Below, in pieces: positions 17,670 to 26,993 of a stretch of DNA of 64,000 nucleotides. The position numbers and the translations under genes are program-made. The stretch comes from Spartobacteria bacterium LR76. Lineage in GTDB: Bacteria > Verrucomicrobiota > Verrucomicrobiia > Chthoniobacterales > Terrimicrobiaceae. How positions within the stretch are numbered: position 1 is the first letter of the stretch; each line of letters opens with the position of its first letter. Below the pieces are notes generated by a model that had not been told where the DNA came from, did not search any database, and worked only from the letters and a program-made list of their open reading frames with translations. The stretch lies in the NCBI GenBank assembly GCA_003054655.1, contig QAYZ01000013.1, positions 124,001-188,000 on the forward strand, given 5' to 3'.

Positions 17670-18968
17670 ATGAGCGCACGACCCATCCTTCTCCCTCTTA
17701 ATCGCACCCTGGCCATCATCATGGGCGGCGGTGCCGGCACCCGACTCTTCCCTCTCACCAAGGAGCGCGCCAAGCCCGCGGTCCCGCTCGGTGGCAAGTA
17801 CCGCCTGGTCGACATCCCGATCAGCAACTGCCTGAACTCCGGCCTGCGCAGCATCTACGTGCTCACGCAGTTCAACAGCATGTCGCTGCACCGGCACATC
17901 AACGCGAGCTACAAGTTTGACAACTTCACGCCCAGCTTCGTCGAGATCCTCGCCGCCCAGCAGACCCCGGAGGGTTCCCGCTGGTACCAGGGCACGGCCG
18001 ACGCCGTACGGCAAAACATGCGCTACTTCCTCGAGCGCCAGGCCGATTACCTCGTGATCCTCAGCGGCGACCAGCTCTACCGCATGGATTACCGCGACGT
18101 GCTCCGCCAGCACATCGAGACCAAGGCCGACATCACGCTCGCCACCATCCCGGTGAACCGCACCGATGCCTCCGGCTTCGGCATCATGCACACCGACGAG
18201 CAGCGCCGCGTCATCGAGTTCGTCGAGAAACCCAAGGATCCCGCCGTCCTCGACAGCCTGCGCATCCCGCCGGACCTCCTCCGCTCCATCGGCCATCCCG
18301 AGACTGAGGAGCTCTTCCAGGCCTCCATGGGTATCTACGTCTTCAGCCGCAAGGTCCTCATCGAGTGCCTCGACAACGACCTCGTCGACTTCGGCAAGCA
18401 CGTCATCCCCGCCGCCATCGAGAAGTATCAGGTCAACGCCTACATCTTTCAGGGCTATTGGGAGGACATCGGAACGATCAAGGCGTTCTTCGATGCCAAC
18501 CTCAACCTCGCCGAGACGAGCCCCTCGTTCAGCTTCAACATCCCGGGCGCTCCGGTTTACACGCATCCCCGCTTCCTGCCGGCCAGCGTGATCAGCAATA
18601 CCAAGATCGACCAGGCCATGATCTCCGACGGGTGCGTCATCACCGACTCGACCATCGACCGCGCCATCATCGGCATCCGGTCGATCATCAATCCCGGCTG
18701 CAAGCTCAAGAATGTCATCGTCATGGGCGCGGACTACTACGAGTCCGACCTCTCGGAGTCCCCGGCCAACGGCCATCCCCGCATCGGCATCGGCCAGGGC
18801 ACCCATATCGAGAATGCCATCATCGACAAGAACGCCCGCATCGGCGACAACGTCGTCATCTCCCCCGCTGGAAAGACGGCGGATTACGACGGCGATGGCT
18901 TCTACATCCGCGATGGCATCGTGGTCGTGCCGAAAAACAGTGTCATTCCGTCGGGAACTTGGTTATAG
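17670..18968 (+). CDS. glgC: Glucose-1-phosphate adenylyltransferase
   Basis: 432 aa. Makes ADP-glucose from glucose-1-phosphate and ATP for glycogen synthesis. Nucleotidyltransferase signature GGGAGTRLFPLTKERAKPAV (about 19-38), then GGKYRLVDIPISNCLNSG, YQGTADAVRQN and SGDQLYRMDY. The C-terminal left-handed beta-helix starts near 300 (SVISNTKIDQAMISDGCVI, IGIRSIINPG, DKNARIGDNVVI). Length and N-terminus fit the typical allosteric GlgC/plant-type enzyme. A GH57 branching-type enzyme at 33126-34706 would act later in the same pathway. Confidence 0.97.
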   Translation: MSARPILLPLNRTLAIIMGGGAGTRLFPLTKERAKPAVPLGGKYRLVDIPISNCLNSGLRSIYVLTQFNSMSLHRHINASYKFDNFTPSFVEILAAQQTPEGSRWYQGTADAVRQNMRYFLERQADYLVILSGDQLYRMDYRDVLRQHIETKADITLATIPVNRTDASGFGIMHTDEQRRVIEFVEKPKDPAVLDSLRIPPDLLRSIGHPETEELFQASMGIYVFSRKVLIECLDNDLVDFGKHVIPAAIEKYQVNAYIFQGYWEDIGTIKAFFDANLNLAETSPSFSFNIPGAPVYTHPRFLPASVISNTKIDQAMISDGCVITDSTIDRAIIGIRSIINPGCKLKNVIVMGADYYESDLSESPANGHPRIGIGQGTHIENAIIDKNARIGDNVVISPAGKTADYDGDGFYIRDGIVVVPKNSVIPSGTWL

Positions 18969-18984
18969 CAGGCGCCCGTACGCT

Positions 18985-19566
18985 ATGATTTCTCGTTCCT
19001 GCGCGGCCGCGCTGATGGCCATCATTTGTTCAGTCCTCACGGGCTGCTTTTACGACCATCCGCTCACCGACACGCCATCCAAGGACATAAACACCTGGCT
19101 CCTAGGCGTTTGGGAACACACCAACGACAAGGGCGACCTCGATCGCGCCACGATCCTTCCCCTCACCGGCTCGCGCTATACCGTCTGGTACGAGAGCGAG
19201 CCAAAGTCCGGGCCGAAGAAAAAGTGGCGCTTCGAGGGGTGGATCTCCCGCGTGGGTCCCAGCGTTTTTCTCACGCTGCGCTGCGATGAAGGTCCGGGCG
19301 ACATCCCGCAGGGGAGCTACTTTTTTCTCCACTATCAGGTGATCACGCAGAACCACATCGCGACCCGCATCCCGCAGCTCGACGCCGCGCCCGACGCCTC
19401 CAGCTACGAACTGCGCACCAATCTCCGCAAGAAGCTGAAGGAGAAGACTCTCTACAAGGCGGAACCCGCCGCCATCTGGAAGCGCGTCTCCGAGGTCTAT
19501 TGGGACCCCAACAGCCAGGAACCCCAGGTGTTCCAGCCCCTCCGCTTCCCGGAAAGCGCCCAGTAG
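18985..19566 (+). CDS. Putative lipoprotein
   Basis: 193 aa from the ATG at 18985, 16 bp after glgC. Signal peptide with lipobox: MISRSCAAALMAIICSVLTGC, Cys at about 21, then FYDHPLTD. The mature domain (about 170 aa) has LLGVWEHTNDKGDLDRATI, SRYTVWYESEPK and WISRVGPSVFLTLRCDE, the beta-strand pattern of small lipocalin-like proteins with a W-x-x-x opening. No known family identified. Possibly co-transcribed with glgC. Confidence 0.7.
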   Translation: MISRSCAAALMAIICSVLTGCFYDHPLTDTPSKDINTWLLGVWEHTNDKGDLDRATILPLTGSRYTVWYESEPKSGPKKKWRFEGWISRVGPSVFLTLRCDEGPGDIPQGSYFFLHYQVITQNHIATRIPQLDAAPDASSYELRTNLRKKLKEKTLYKAEPAAIWKRVSEVYWDPNSQEPQVFQPLRFPESAQ

Positions 19567-19574
19567 CAGATTTT

Positions 19575-19711
19575 TTTCTGAGAAATCTCAGAAAGTTTGA
19601 ACATCACGCCTCCATGGGGGTCAAACTCTATGGTTAAGGCAGCAATTCGGGCCACCGCGGTTCAGTTTCCTTTGTTCTGAGCATTCATCGCGAGTGGCCC
19701 GAATCTTTTTT
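19575..19711 (+). ncRNA. Candidate structured RNA between the lipoprotein and phoB-like genes
   Basis: Three hairpins stand in a row. TTTCTGAG/CTCAGAAA has a 4-nt loop (19575-19594). GTTTGA (19595-19600) pairs with TCAAAC (19621-19626) around a C-rich/G-rich inner hairpin. A long stem with T-run covers 19645-19711. The density of structure and the distance from both genes suggest a small RNA or a regulated leader of the response-regulator operon. Not matched to any RNA family I know. Confidence 0.35.
19645..19711 (+). terminator. Long-stem Rho-independent terminator
   Basis: ATTCGGGCCAC plus CGCG (19645-19659) pairs with CGCG, a bulged A, then GTGGCCCGAAT (19689-19704): 15 base pairs with a 29-nt loop, followed by CTTTTTT (19705-19711). 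It lies 80 nt after the lipoprotein stop and 50 nt before the regulator start. Confidence 0.65.
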
Positions 19712-19761
19712 CCGCATCGGCTTGCCAGCCGGGGGGGCCACCAGCTATCACCCCAGTCTGC

Positions 19762-20454
19762 ATGCAGGATACGGTTCTAGTCGTCGAAGATGAGTCCGAT
19801 GTCGTGGATTTGCTGCGCTATAATTTATCGCGCGCCGGGTTTGGCGTCATGATCGCCAACGACGGAGTCGAAGGCCTGGAGATGGCCCGCAAGAACCGGC
19901 CCGACATCATCGTCCTCGACCTGATGCTCCCTCGCATGGACGGCCTCGCCGTCTGCAAAGCCCTCAAGCGCGAACCCGAAACCGAGCAGATGCCCATCGT
20001 AATGCTCACCGCCAAGAGCGAACCCAACGAGCGCGTGGGCGGTCTGGAACTCGGAGCGGACGATTACGTCACCAAGCCCTTCAGCCCGAGGGAACTGGTC
20101 CTGCGCGTCCAGGCTTTGCTCCGCCGTCTGCGCTCCAGCCGGAGCAACGACCTCGTCACCATCGACGCCTTTGAGGTCGACAAGAATGCCTTTGAGATCC
20201 GCCTCGACGGGAAGCGCCTCGACCTCACCACGACCGAGTTCAAGCTCCTGGCCCTGCTCATCGACCGCCGCGGCCGCATCCAGAGCCGCGAATCCCTTCT
20301 CTTTGATGTCTGGGGTTACCAGAATGCCATCGACACCCGCACGGTCGATACCCACATGCGCCGCCTCCGCGAGAAGCTGGGCGACCACGCCTCCCGTCTC
20401 GAGACGGTGCGCGGCGAGGGGTATCGCTTCAACGTGCAGGCCTCCGGCGAATGA
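19762..20454 (+). CDS. PhoB/OmpR-family response regulator
   Basis: 230 aa. Receiver domain 1-120: acidic pocket VVEDESD, phospho-acceptor Asp53 in IIVLDLMLP, switch Thr83 (MLTAK) and Lys105 (DDYVTKPF). Winged-helix output domain about 135-228: LTTTEFKLLALLIDRRGRI, DTRTVDTHMRRLREKL and VRGEGYRF. Closest in pattern to PhoB. Its stop overlaps the start of the histidine kinase gene by 4 bp. Phosphate sensing is plausible (a Na/Pi symporter lies 10 kb away), but no Pho box was recognised, so the signal is unproven. Confidence 0.92.
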   Translation: MQDTVLVVEDESDVVDLLRYNLSRAGFGVMIANDGVEGLEMARKNRPDIIVLDLMLPRMDGLAVCKALKREPETEQMPIVMLTAKSEPNERVGGLELGADDYVTKPFSPRELVLRVQALLRRLRSSRSNDLVTIDAFEVDKNAFEIRLDGKRLDLTTTEFKLLALLIDRRGRIQSRESLLFDVWGYQNAIDTRTVDTHMRRLREKLGDHASRLETVRGEGYRFNVQASGE

Positions 20455-21734
20455 TCTGGGCCATCGTCGGCGGAGCCGTCGGCATCCTGCTGGCCAGCTA
20501 CGTCTACTTTCAGATCATCGCCCCGTTCAACGAGGTGCGGGAGTCCCTCCGGCGCCTCGCCGCCTACGACTTTCGCCCCGTGCTGCTCCGCTCCCGGCTG
20601 GGGATTTTCCGCGAGATCGCCGCGCATGTGCGCCGCATCTCCGAGCTGCTCCAGCAGCTCGACCGGCAGGTGGCCGATGAGGGTTTCAGCCTGCGCGCCA
20701 TTCTCTCCAGCATGGTGGAGGGCGTGCTCATCGTCGATCGCTCCCTGCGCGTCCGCCTCTGCAATGACCCGCTCCAGCGCATGTTTGACCTGCGCCAGTC
20801 GCCGGTGAATCGCACGGTGATGGAGGTCTTTCGCAGCCACCATCTGCAAAACGCCATCGAGCAGACGCTCGCCTCCGGAGAGAGCCGCCAGATTTCCATC
20901 ACGTTCGGAGGGAACACCCACTTCGACATCCATGTCGGCGGCCTCACCGCGCGCGGTCACGGTCGTCCGCCGGGTGCCGTCATCGTCTTTCACGATGTCA
21001 CCAAGGTGCGCAACCTCGAGTCCGTCCGGCGCGAATTCGTCGCCAATGTCTCGCACGAGTTCCGCACTCCGCTCGCCATCATCAACGGCTACATCGAGAC
21101 CCTGCTCGACGGCGCTCTCGACGACAGGCCCATGGCCGAAAAGTCCCTCAAGGTCATGTACAAGAACGGTCAGCGCCTCACGCTGCTGATCGAGGACCTG
21201 ATGACGATTTCCAAGATGGAGCACCGCTCCGCCATGCTGGAGTTTCGCCCACTCGATCTCCGCGAGGTCTTCAAAAAAATCCTCCACCGCCTCCAATCCG
21301 CCGTCGCCGAGCGCAACGCCCAGGTCACCATCGACTGCCCCGAGGCGGTTTCCTACCTCGAGGGCGACGCCCGCCATCTCGACCAGGTCTTTGCCAACCT
21401 GCTGGAAAACGCCCTGCGCTACGGCACCGCCGACCAGGTGCTGGTCGCCATTTCCGTGATCCGCGAGGGCGATGACGTCATCATCTCCTTCCAGGACAAC
21501 GGCCCCGGCATCCCGCTCGAGGACCAGCCGCATATCTTCGAGCGCTTCTACCGCGTGCACAAAGATCGCTCCCGCGTGGCCGGAGGCACCGGCCTCGGAC
21601 TCTCGATCGTCAAGCACGTCATCCTGGCCCATGGCGGAGAGGTCTCCATCGAGAGCGTCCCCGGGCAGGGCGCCACATTCAAGGTCCGCCTCCCCGTCGC
21701 CCAGGCCTCCACAGAGACTCATTCCTCGACTTGA
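20451..21734 (+). CDS. PhoR-like sensor histidine kinase
   Basis: 427 aa. A single N-terminal membrane helix (MIWAIVGGAVGILLASYVYF) is followed by a short cytoplasmic linker, a PAS domain (about 80-185: ILSSMVEGVLIVDRSLRVRL) and the kinase core. H-box NVSHEFRTPLAIING has the phosphorylated His at about 203. N box is LLENALRYG, G1 box is DNGPGIP, F box is IFERFYRVHKDRSR and G2 box is GGTGLGLSIVKH. With no sizeable periplasmic sensor it resembles PhoR, which senses through partner proteins. Coupled to the regulator by an ATGA overlap. Confidence 0.92.
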   Translation: MIWAIVGGAVGILLASYVYFQIIAPFNEVRESLRRLAAYDFRPVLLRSRLGIFREIAAHVRRISELLQQLDRQVADEGFSLRAILSSMVEGVLIVDRSLRVRLCNDPLQRMFDLRQSPVNRTVMEVFRSHHLQNAIEQTLASGESRQISITFGGNTHFDIHVGGLTARGHGRPPGAVIVFHDVTKVRNLESVRREFVANVSHEFRTPLAIINGYIETLLDGALDDRPMAEKSLKVMYKNGQRLTLLIEDLMTISKMEHRSAMLEFRPLDLREVFKKILHRLQSAVAERNAQVTIDCPEAVSYLEGDARHLDQVFANLLENALRYGTADQVLVAISVIREGDDVIISFQDNGPGIPLEDQPHIFERFYRVHKDRSRVAGGTGLGLSIVKHVILAHGGEVSIESVPGQGATFKVRLPVAQASTETHSST

Positions 21735-21790
21735 TCCGCACGCCTTTTCCAGCAACTTTACCTTTGCCAGAGGGTTTTACCTTTATCGCC

Positions 21791-22501
21791 ATGAAACTCC
21801 GTCCCGTCATCCTCGCGCTGATCGGCACGATCCTTGCCACCCACGCATCACGCGCCCAGATGGAAGGTGCCAGCCCGTCGCCCGCCCCCGCTCCCGCCAT
21901 GTCGGACCAGAAGCCGCCAGGCCCTCCGCCAGATGCACCGCGACCAGGCGGAAAAAACCAGGACCAACCCCGCGAATTCCCCCGCGAGCGCATGATGAAG
22001 CGCTTCCTCGACAAGCTGACCGAGGACGAGCGCATGCGCTTTGAGAACGTGCGCGAAAAAGCCCTGCAGGACCCGAAGATCCAGGAACTGCGCAAGAAGG
22101 CAGACGACGCACGTGACGAGTTTCTCAACGCCGTCCGCCAAAAGATGCAGCAGATCGATCCCGGCCTGGACGAGATCGTAAAGAAAAACGGCTTCGACAA
22201 AGGCCCGGGCCCTCGCCCTCCTCGCGGACCCGAGGGAGCCGGAATGGAAAATCTCTCGCCTCAGGAACGCCAGCGTCTCGACACAGCGCGCGACAAGGCC
22301 AAGGCAGATCCCGCCGTGACAAAGGCCCGCGAGGCCATGCAGTCGGCAGCCACGCCGGAGGATCGCCGCGCTGCGGCGGAGGCTTTCCGCAAGACCATGC
22401 ACGACGCCATGGTCAAGCAGGACCCCACCATCACCGAGATCCTGATCAAGCTCCAGCCTCCGAAACCGCCGGAAGTCGGCGGCCCGGAGATGATGCAGTA
22501 G
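21791..22501 (+). CDS. Secreted Pro- and charge-rich hypothetical protein
   Basis: 236 aa from the ATG at 21791, giving a signal peptide (MKLRPVILALIGTILATHASRAQ). Next comes a Pro-rich linker (SPSPAPAPAM, KPPGPPPDAPRPGG). The remainder is mostly charged helix in which the pattern LTEDERMRFENVREKALQDP recurs in a second half (LSPQERQRLDTARDKAKADP), so the protein carries two related helical units. This Spy/CpxP-like or heavy-metal-resistance-like layout suggests a periplasmic helical chaperone-type protein, but this is inference. 57 bp after the kinase gene and probably in its operon. Confidence 0.6.
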   Translation: MKLRPVILALIGTILATHASRAQMEGASPSPAPAPAMSDQKPPGPPPDAPRPGGKNQDQPREFPRERMMKRFLDKLTEDERMRFENVREKALQDPKIQELRKKADDARDEFLNAVRQKMQQIDPGLDEIVKKNGFDKGPGPRPPRGPEGAGMENLSPQERQRLDTARDKAKADPAVTKAREAMQSAATPEDRRAAAEAFRKTMHDAMVKQDPTITEILIKLQPPKPPEVGGPEMMQ

Positions 22502-22507
22502 CCGTCC

Positions 22508-22723
22508 CTAGCGGACGACGTTCTTGTAATCGCTGACCGCCGTCTCGGTGGTCACGGCACCTTTTTTGGGGGCCGGGGTCGGGAGGCCGTTGCGAACCAT
22601 CTGGGTGTACGGTCCATTGACCGGCTGCGGCGAGTAAAGATCGCGACGATTTTCCAGGGTGGTGCAGGATGTCGTGAGAATGAGGGCGCCCACCGCGCCA
22701 GACAGGTAGAGGGCAGATTTCAC
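22508..22723 (-). CDS. Small putative lipoprotein
   Basis: 71 aa with a GTG start. Signal peptide and lipobox: MKSALYLSGAVGALILTTSC, mature protein from Cys20 (CTTLENRRDLYSPQPVNGPY). The remaining 50 residues are polar, with no recognised domain. Convergent with the previous gene (6 bp between stops). Confidence 0.65.
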   Translation of the reverse strand: MKSALYLSGAVGALILTTSCTTLENRRDLYSPQPVNGPYTQMVRNGLPTPAPKKGAVTTETAVSDYKNVVR

Positions 22724-22835
22724 TCGGCAGAGTAAACGCGTTCCACGCCCGTGCTGTCAATCCGCGAGCCTGTCACGCCACACCATTTCCGGGTTGCGCT
22801 CCGGGCAACGCTCTCCCATCGTTCTGCCCGGTTTT

Positions 22836-23774
22836 ATGCTCGCCTATTACGTCCACGACCTGAGCCCTTTCCTGATCCGCTTCACCGACGCCATCGCGAT
22901 CCGGTGGTATGGCCTGGCTTATGTCGCAGCATTCTTCGTCGGGATCCTCATCGTCAAGTCACTCTCCCGCCGCGGGTACTGCGACATCCCGGAGGCAAAG
23001 GTGGCCGACTTCATCCTCGGAGGCGCGATCTTTGGCGTGCTCCTCGGCGGTCGGCTCGGCTACATGCTTTTTTACAACTGGGATGGCCTCATCCACGATC
23101 CCGTCTCGATCTTCCGCGTATGGGATGGCGGCATGTCCGCCCATGGCGGCATGATCGGCCTCACGCTGTACACCGGGTGGTACTCGTGGCGCTCGCGGAT
23201 CTCCTGGCGCAATATCGCCGATAGCGTCGTCGTCGCCGCTCCGCTCGGCCTCTTCCTTGGCCGCCTGGCCAACTTCATCAACGGCGAACTCTACGGGCGG
23301 GTGACCAATGTTCCCTGGGCCGTCCAGTTCCCCAAGGAACTCTACACCGCCCCGCCGGAAACCGTCGCCCTCGCCTTGCAGGAGAGCACATCGATCAACC
23401 CGGCGTGGAACTCCGTCGATGCCATCATCGAGGCCTCGCGCGACTCCGAGCCGCTCCGCGCCGCCCTCGCAGGCATCCTCTCGCCCCGGCATCCCTCCCA
23501 GTTCTACGAGGCCTTCCTGGAGGGCGCGCTGCTCTTCGCCGTGCTCTGGCTGCTGCGCACCAGGGTCCGGCTCCCCAATGGCGTGCTGACGGCGATTTTT
23601 TTCTTCGGCTACGCGCTTCTGCGCAGCATCGCGGAATTTTTTCGGGAGCCCGACGCCCCGCTCACCGGCTCCCTTACTCGCGGGCAGTTCCTTTCGATCT
23701 TCCTGATCCTCATCGGCCTCGGGTTTCTGGTGGCGGCGATGATCAAGCCGTCCTATCCTCGAGGACAGAGCTAG
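22836..23774 (+). CDS. lgt: Prolipoprotein diacylglyceryl transferase
   Basis: 312 aa from the ATG at 22836. An integral inner-membrane enzyme that moves diacylglycerol from phosphatidylglycerol to the lipobox Cys of prolipoproteins. Family marks: RWYGLAYVAAFFVG, WDGGMSAHGGMIG (His103, as in the E. coli enzyme), GRLANFINGELYGRVT (Arg143, Asn146, Gly154 match the E. coli numbering) and RHPSQFYEAFLEG. A loop insertion of about 30 residues after KELYTAPPE makes it slightly longer than usual. Supports the several lipoprotein genes in the window. Confidence 0.96.
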   Translation: MLAYYVHDLSPFLIRFTDAIAIRWYGLAYVAAFFVGILIVKSLSRRGYCDIPEAKVADFILGGAIFGVLLGGRLGYMLFYNWDGLIHDPVSIFRVWDGGMSAHGGMIGLTLYTGWYSWRSRISWRNIADSVVVAAPLGLFLGRLANFINGELYGRVTNVPWAVQFPKELYTAPPETVALALQESTSINPAWNSVDAIIEASRDSEPLRAALAGILSPRHPSQFYEAFLEGALLFAVLWLLRTRVRLPNGVLTAIFFFGYALLRSIAEFFREPDAPLTGSLTRGQFLSIFLILIGLGFLVAAMIKPSYPRGQS

Positions 23775-23792
23775 GTCTTCGCTCGCTGATCC

Positions 23793-26449
23793 ATGGTCGC
23801 CATCGAATATCGCAAAGGGCTGCATCTGCCCGCTGCCGGTCTCTGGCTGGACCCATGGACTCCCCGGGACCGCGCCTTTGTCTCCCACGCCCACAGCGAC
23901 CACACCGGCCGGCACCGCCATCTCATCTGCACCGCTCCCACCGCCCGCCTGATGCAGGCCCGCATGGGCGGCGACATCGGGCAGATGGACATCCTGCCGT
24001 TCACCGAGCGGCGCGTCTTCGGCCCCTGGGCGGCAACGCTCTTCCCGGCCGGGCACGTGCTCGGTTCGGCCCAGTTTTTTACGAGGACGACCAGGGGTCG
24101 CTGCTCTACACGGGGGATTTCAAGCTCCGCAAGGGCCTGTCGTCGGAGGTCTTCCAGGCTCCGCAGGCCGATACCCTCGTGATGGAGACCACCTACGGCC
24201 TCCCGCACTACATCTTTCCTCCCGCCGAGACGGTCATCGCCGACGTGCTGAAGTTCTGCACCGAGGCGCTGGAGGATGAGGAGACGCCCGTCCTGCTCGG
24301 CTACGCGCTCGGCAAGGCCCAGGAAATCCTCGCCGCTCTGCACAGCGCCGGGCTCCCCATCATGCTGCACGGATCGGTCCATACCGTCGCACAGGTTTAC
24401 GAGGAGTTTGGCATCACCTTTCCCGCCTACGAGAAGTACGATCCGGAGAAAGTCTCCGGCCACGTCCTGATCTGTCCGCCGAGCGCAAACGGCTCGCGCC
24501 AGCTCACCCGCATCAAAAAGCGCCGCGTGGCCGTCCTCACGGGCTGGGCGCTCGACGCCGCCTCCCGCTATCGCCTCCAGGTCGACGCCGCCTTTCCGCT
24601 CTCCGATCACGCCGGTTACGACGACCTCATCCAGCTCGTGGAGACCGTCCAGCCCCGCCGCGTCCTCACGCTACACGGCTTTGCCCAGGAGTTTGCCCGC
24701 GACCTGCGCGCCCGCGGCCTCGACGCCTGGGCGCTCACGGGCGCGAACCAACTGGAGTTTTCCATCGTGGAATCCCGCCGCCGCAAGGCTCCCCAGGCCG
24801 TTCCCTTGCGCGACCGCCCGACTCAGGGCTTCGAGCGCTTTTGCTCCGTCTGCGAGAGAATCCGCCAGTCCACGGGCAAGCTCCGCAAGGTGCGCTTCCT
24901 CGCCACCTATCTCCGCGCCCTGCCTGCCGATGAACTCCCCCATGCCGCGACCTGGCTGACCGGGCGCGCCTTCCCGGCACACGAGGAAAAGCCGATCCAT
25001 GTCGGCTGGTCGATCATCCACCGCGCTCTCAGCGCCGCCAGCCAGCTCTCCATGGCGGAGCTGCGCGCCATCTCCCGCCGCCACAATGACGCGGGCCTCA
25101 CCGCCACCGAGGCCCTGGCCCATCACCCGGCCGAGGGAAATCCCGCCATCGGCGAAATCCACAGCCTGCTCCTCGATCTGCACGCCGCACGCGGCCCGAT
25201 CGCCAAGACCGAGATCCTCACCGGGGCCTTTCGCCGCATGCCGCCCACCATGGGAGGCTATCTCGTGCGCATCCTCACCGGCGACCTCCGCATCGGGCTG
25301 AAGGAAGGGCTGGTTGAAGAAGCCGTCGCCACGGCCTTCGAGGTCGATGCCGCCGATGTGCGCGAGGCCGCCATGCTGCTCGGCGACATCGGCCGCGCCG
25401 CCACGCTCGCCAGCGAGAAGCGGCTCGAGCAGGCGGAACTGACCATCTTCCAGCCCATCAAGTGCATGCTCGCCAGCCCCGAGCCGGATGCCGCAGCCAT
25501 CTGGGAGCGCCTCGGCGGCAGCGGCCGCGTCTGGCTGGAGGACAAGCTCGACGGCATCCGCGCCCAGATCCACGTCACCCCGGAGCGCGTCGAGATCTAC
25601 ACGCGCGACCTCAAGCGTATCACCGACACCTTTCCCGAGGTCGCCGCCGCCGCCGCCCGGCTGCGCCGCGAGGCTGTCTTCGACGGCGAGATCCTCGCCT
25701 GGGAAAATGGCACGCCGCTCAGTTTCTTCGAACTCCAGAAGCGCCTCGGCCGCCGCGAGGCCGATCTCTTCCTCGGCGGCGAGATTCCCGTCGCCTACAT
25801 GATCTTTGACCTGCTCCAGCTCGACGGCAGATCGCTCCTGAAAAAACCTCTTACCGAACGCCGCAGCCTGCTCCAGAGACTCCCGCTCACCGACGGCATC
25901 CTCGCCGCCGAGGTCCACACCGCGCGCTCCGCCGGGGAGATCGAGGAGACCTTCCGCGCCGCTCGCGCCCGCGGTAATGAAGGCCTCATGGCCAAGGACC
26001 CCACGAGCATCTACTCCCCGGGTCGGCGCGGCCTCTCCTGGCTGAAGCTCAAAAAGGAATTTGCCACCCTCGACGTCATCGTCGTCGCCGTCGAGTACGG
26101 CCACGGGCGGCGCAGCAATGTCCTGAGCGACTACACCTTTGCCGTGCGCGACGAGGCCTCCGGCCAGCTCCTGCCCATCGGCAAAGCCTACTCCGGCCTC
26201 ACCGATACCGAGATCGAGGAGCTCACCGAGATTTTCCTCACCCAGATGGTCTCACGCACCGGCAACCGCCTGGAGGTCGATCCCCGCATCGTCATCGAGG
26301 TCGCCTTCGACGCCATCCAGCCGAGCGACCGCCACGCCAGCGGCCTCGCCCTGCGCTTTCCCCGCATCAAGCGCCTCCGCCCCGACAAAACCGTCGCCGA
26401 CATCGACACCCTCGCCACCGCCCGCCGGCTGGCCGGGTTGACCGCGTAG
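23793..26449 (+). CDS. Ligase-associated MBL-fold exonuclease fused to ATP-dependent DNA ligase; one frameshift
   Basis: About 885 aa if the frame is restored. Residues 1-94 are read from the ATG at 23793 and hold the metallo-beta-lactamase motif SHAHSDH (31-37) and GHVLGSAQ. At the T6 run 24075-24080 the frame must move by -1, after which FYEDDQGSLLYTGDFKLRKG continues the beta-CASP-type exonuclease to about 340. The ligase follows: motif I EDKLDGIRAQIH with the nucleotide-accepting Lys at about 585, FDGEILAW, EGLMAKDP and WLKLKKEF. Separate exonuclease and ligase genes normally sit beside an Lhr-type helicase in a DNA repair cluster; here both are one gene. As it stands the gene is broken: the upstream frame stops soon after 24182. 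A missing T in the data or a real mutation are both possible. Confidence 0.8.
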
Positions 26450-26455
26450 ATCTGA

Positions 26456-26986
26456 TCAAGTCTCCGAAAGATACTCCCGCATCTCGTAAAGCTGCGGATC
26501 GCGGGACGGCAGGCCCCGCCGGATGCGGGCGAGTGTTTTTTCCACTCCCATCGCCCCCTCCTCGCCCCCGGCGAAATCCTCCAGGTTGTCCCCGTACTCC
26601 TGCTCCAGCTTCTCCGGGTCCTCGCCGCGCTCCAGCCGCATGATCATTTCCCGCATGCCCTCGGGCACCTTCTGCCCGGTCGCCTCGGCCATCTGCCGCA
26701 TCATGCGCCCGAGCTGGCGCGGATCGGGATTGTCGGGGTTGAGCGTCGACATCTCGCGCTCCATCCGGGCCAGCACCTGCTCCATCCCGGCATCCATCAT
26801 CTCGGGGCCGGGTTCAGTCGACTGGTCCTTGGCCTTTCCCGTCACCGCAAACTGCGAAACCATCCGCTCCATGCGCGCCGCCGGATCATCCGGGCAGCGC
26901 GGCACCGCCTCCCGCAGGCTCAGGCTGCGGGCGAGGAAGCTGTATATGCGATTCGTATCCGGAGAGTAGAATTCGTATATCGGCAT
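26456..26986 (-). CDS. FmdB-like protein without the zinc-ribbon cysteines
   Basis: 176 aa. The start MPIYEFYSPDTNRIYSFLA copies the FmdB family opening (MPIYEY...), but the CxxC pairs that bind zinc are gone; only one Cys remains (VPRCPDDP). The rest is helical and charged (RQLGRMMRQMAEATGQKVPE, MIMRLERGEDPEKLEQEYGD). Probably a small cytoplasmic or regulatory protein. Convergent with the ligase gene (6 bp apart). Confidence 0.6.
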   Translation of the reverse strand: MPIYEFYSPDTNRIYSFLARSLSLREAVPRCPDDPAARMERMVSQFAVTGKAKDQSTEPGPEMMDAGMEQVLARMEREMSTLNPDNPDPRQLGRMMRQMAEATGQKVPEGMREMIMRLERGEDPEKLEQEYGDNLEDFAGGEEGAMGVEKTLARIRRGLPSRDPQLYEMREYLSET

Positions 26987-26993
26987 GTTCCGT

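Noticed and set aside
19614-19637. Seven-codon leader ORF (ATG GGG GTC AAA CTC TAT GGT TAA) before the terminator hairpin
   Set aside because: No Shine-Dalgarno and no run of regulatory codons, so attenuation by a leader peptide is not supported.
24075-24080. Programmed -1 frameshift at the T6 run of the ligase fusion
   Set aside because: TTTTTTA resembles a slippery heptamer but is in the TTT-TTT-A frame, has no obvious stimulatory hairpin, and a lost T is simpler. Left as a possibility in the findings, not annotated.
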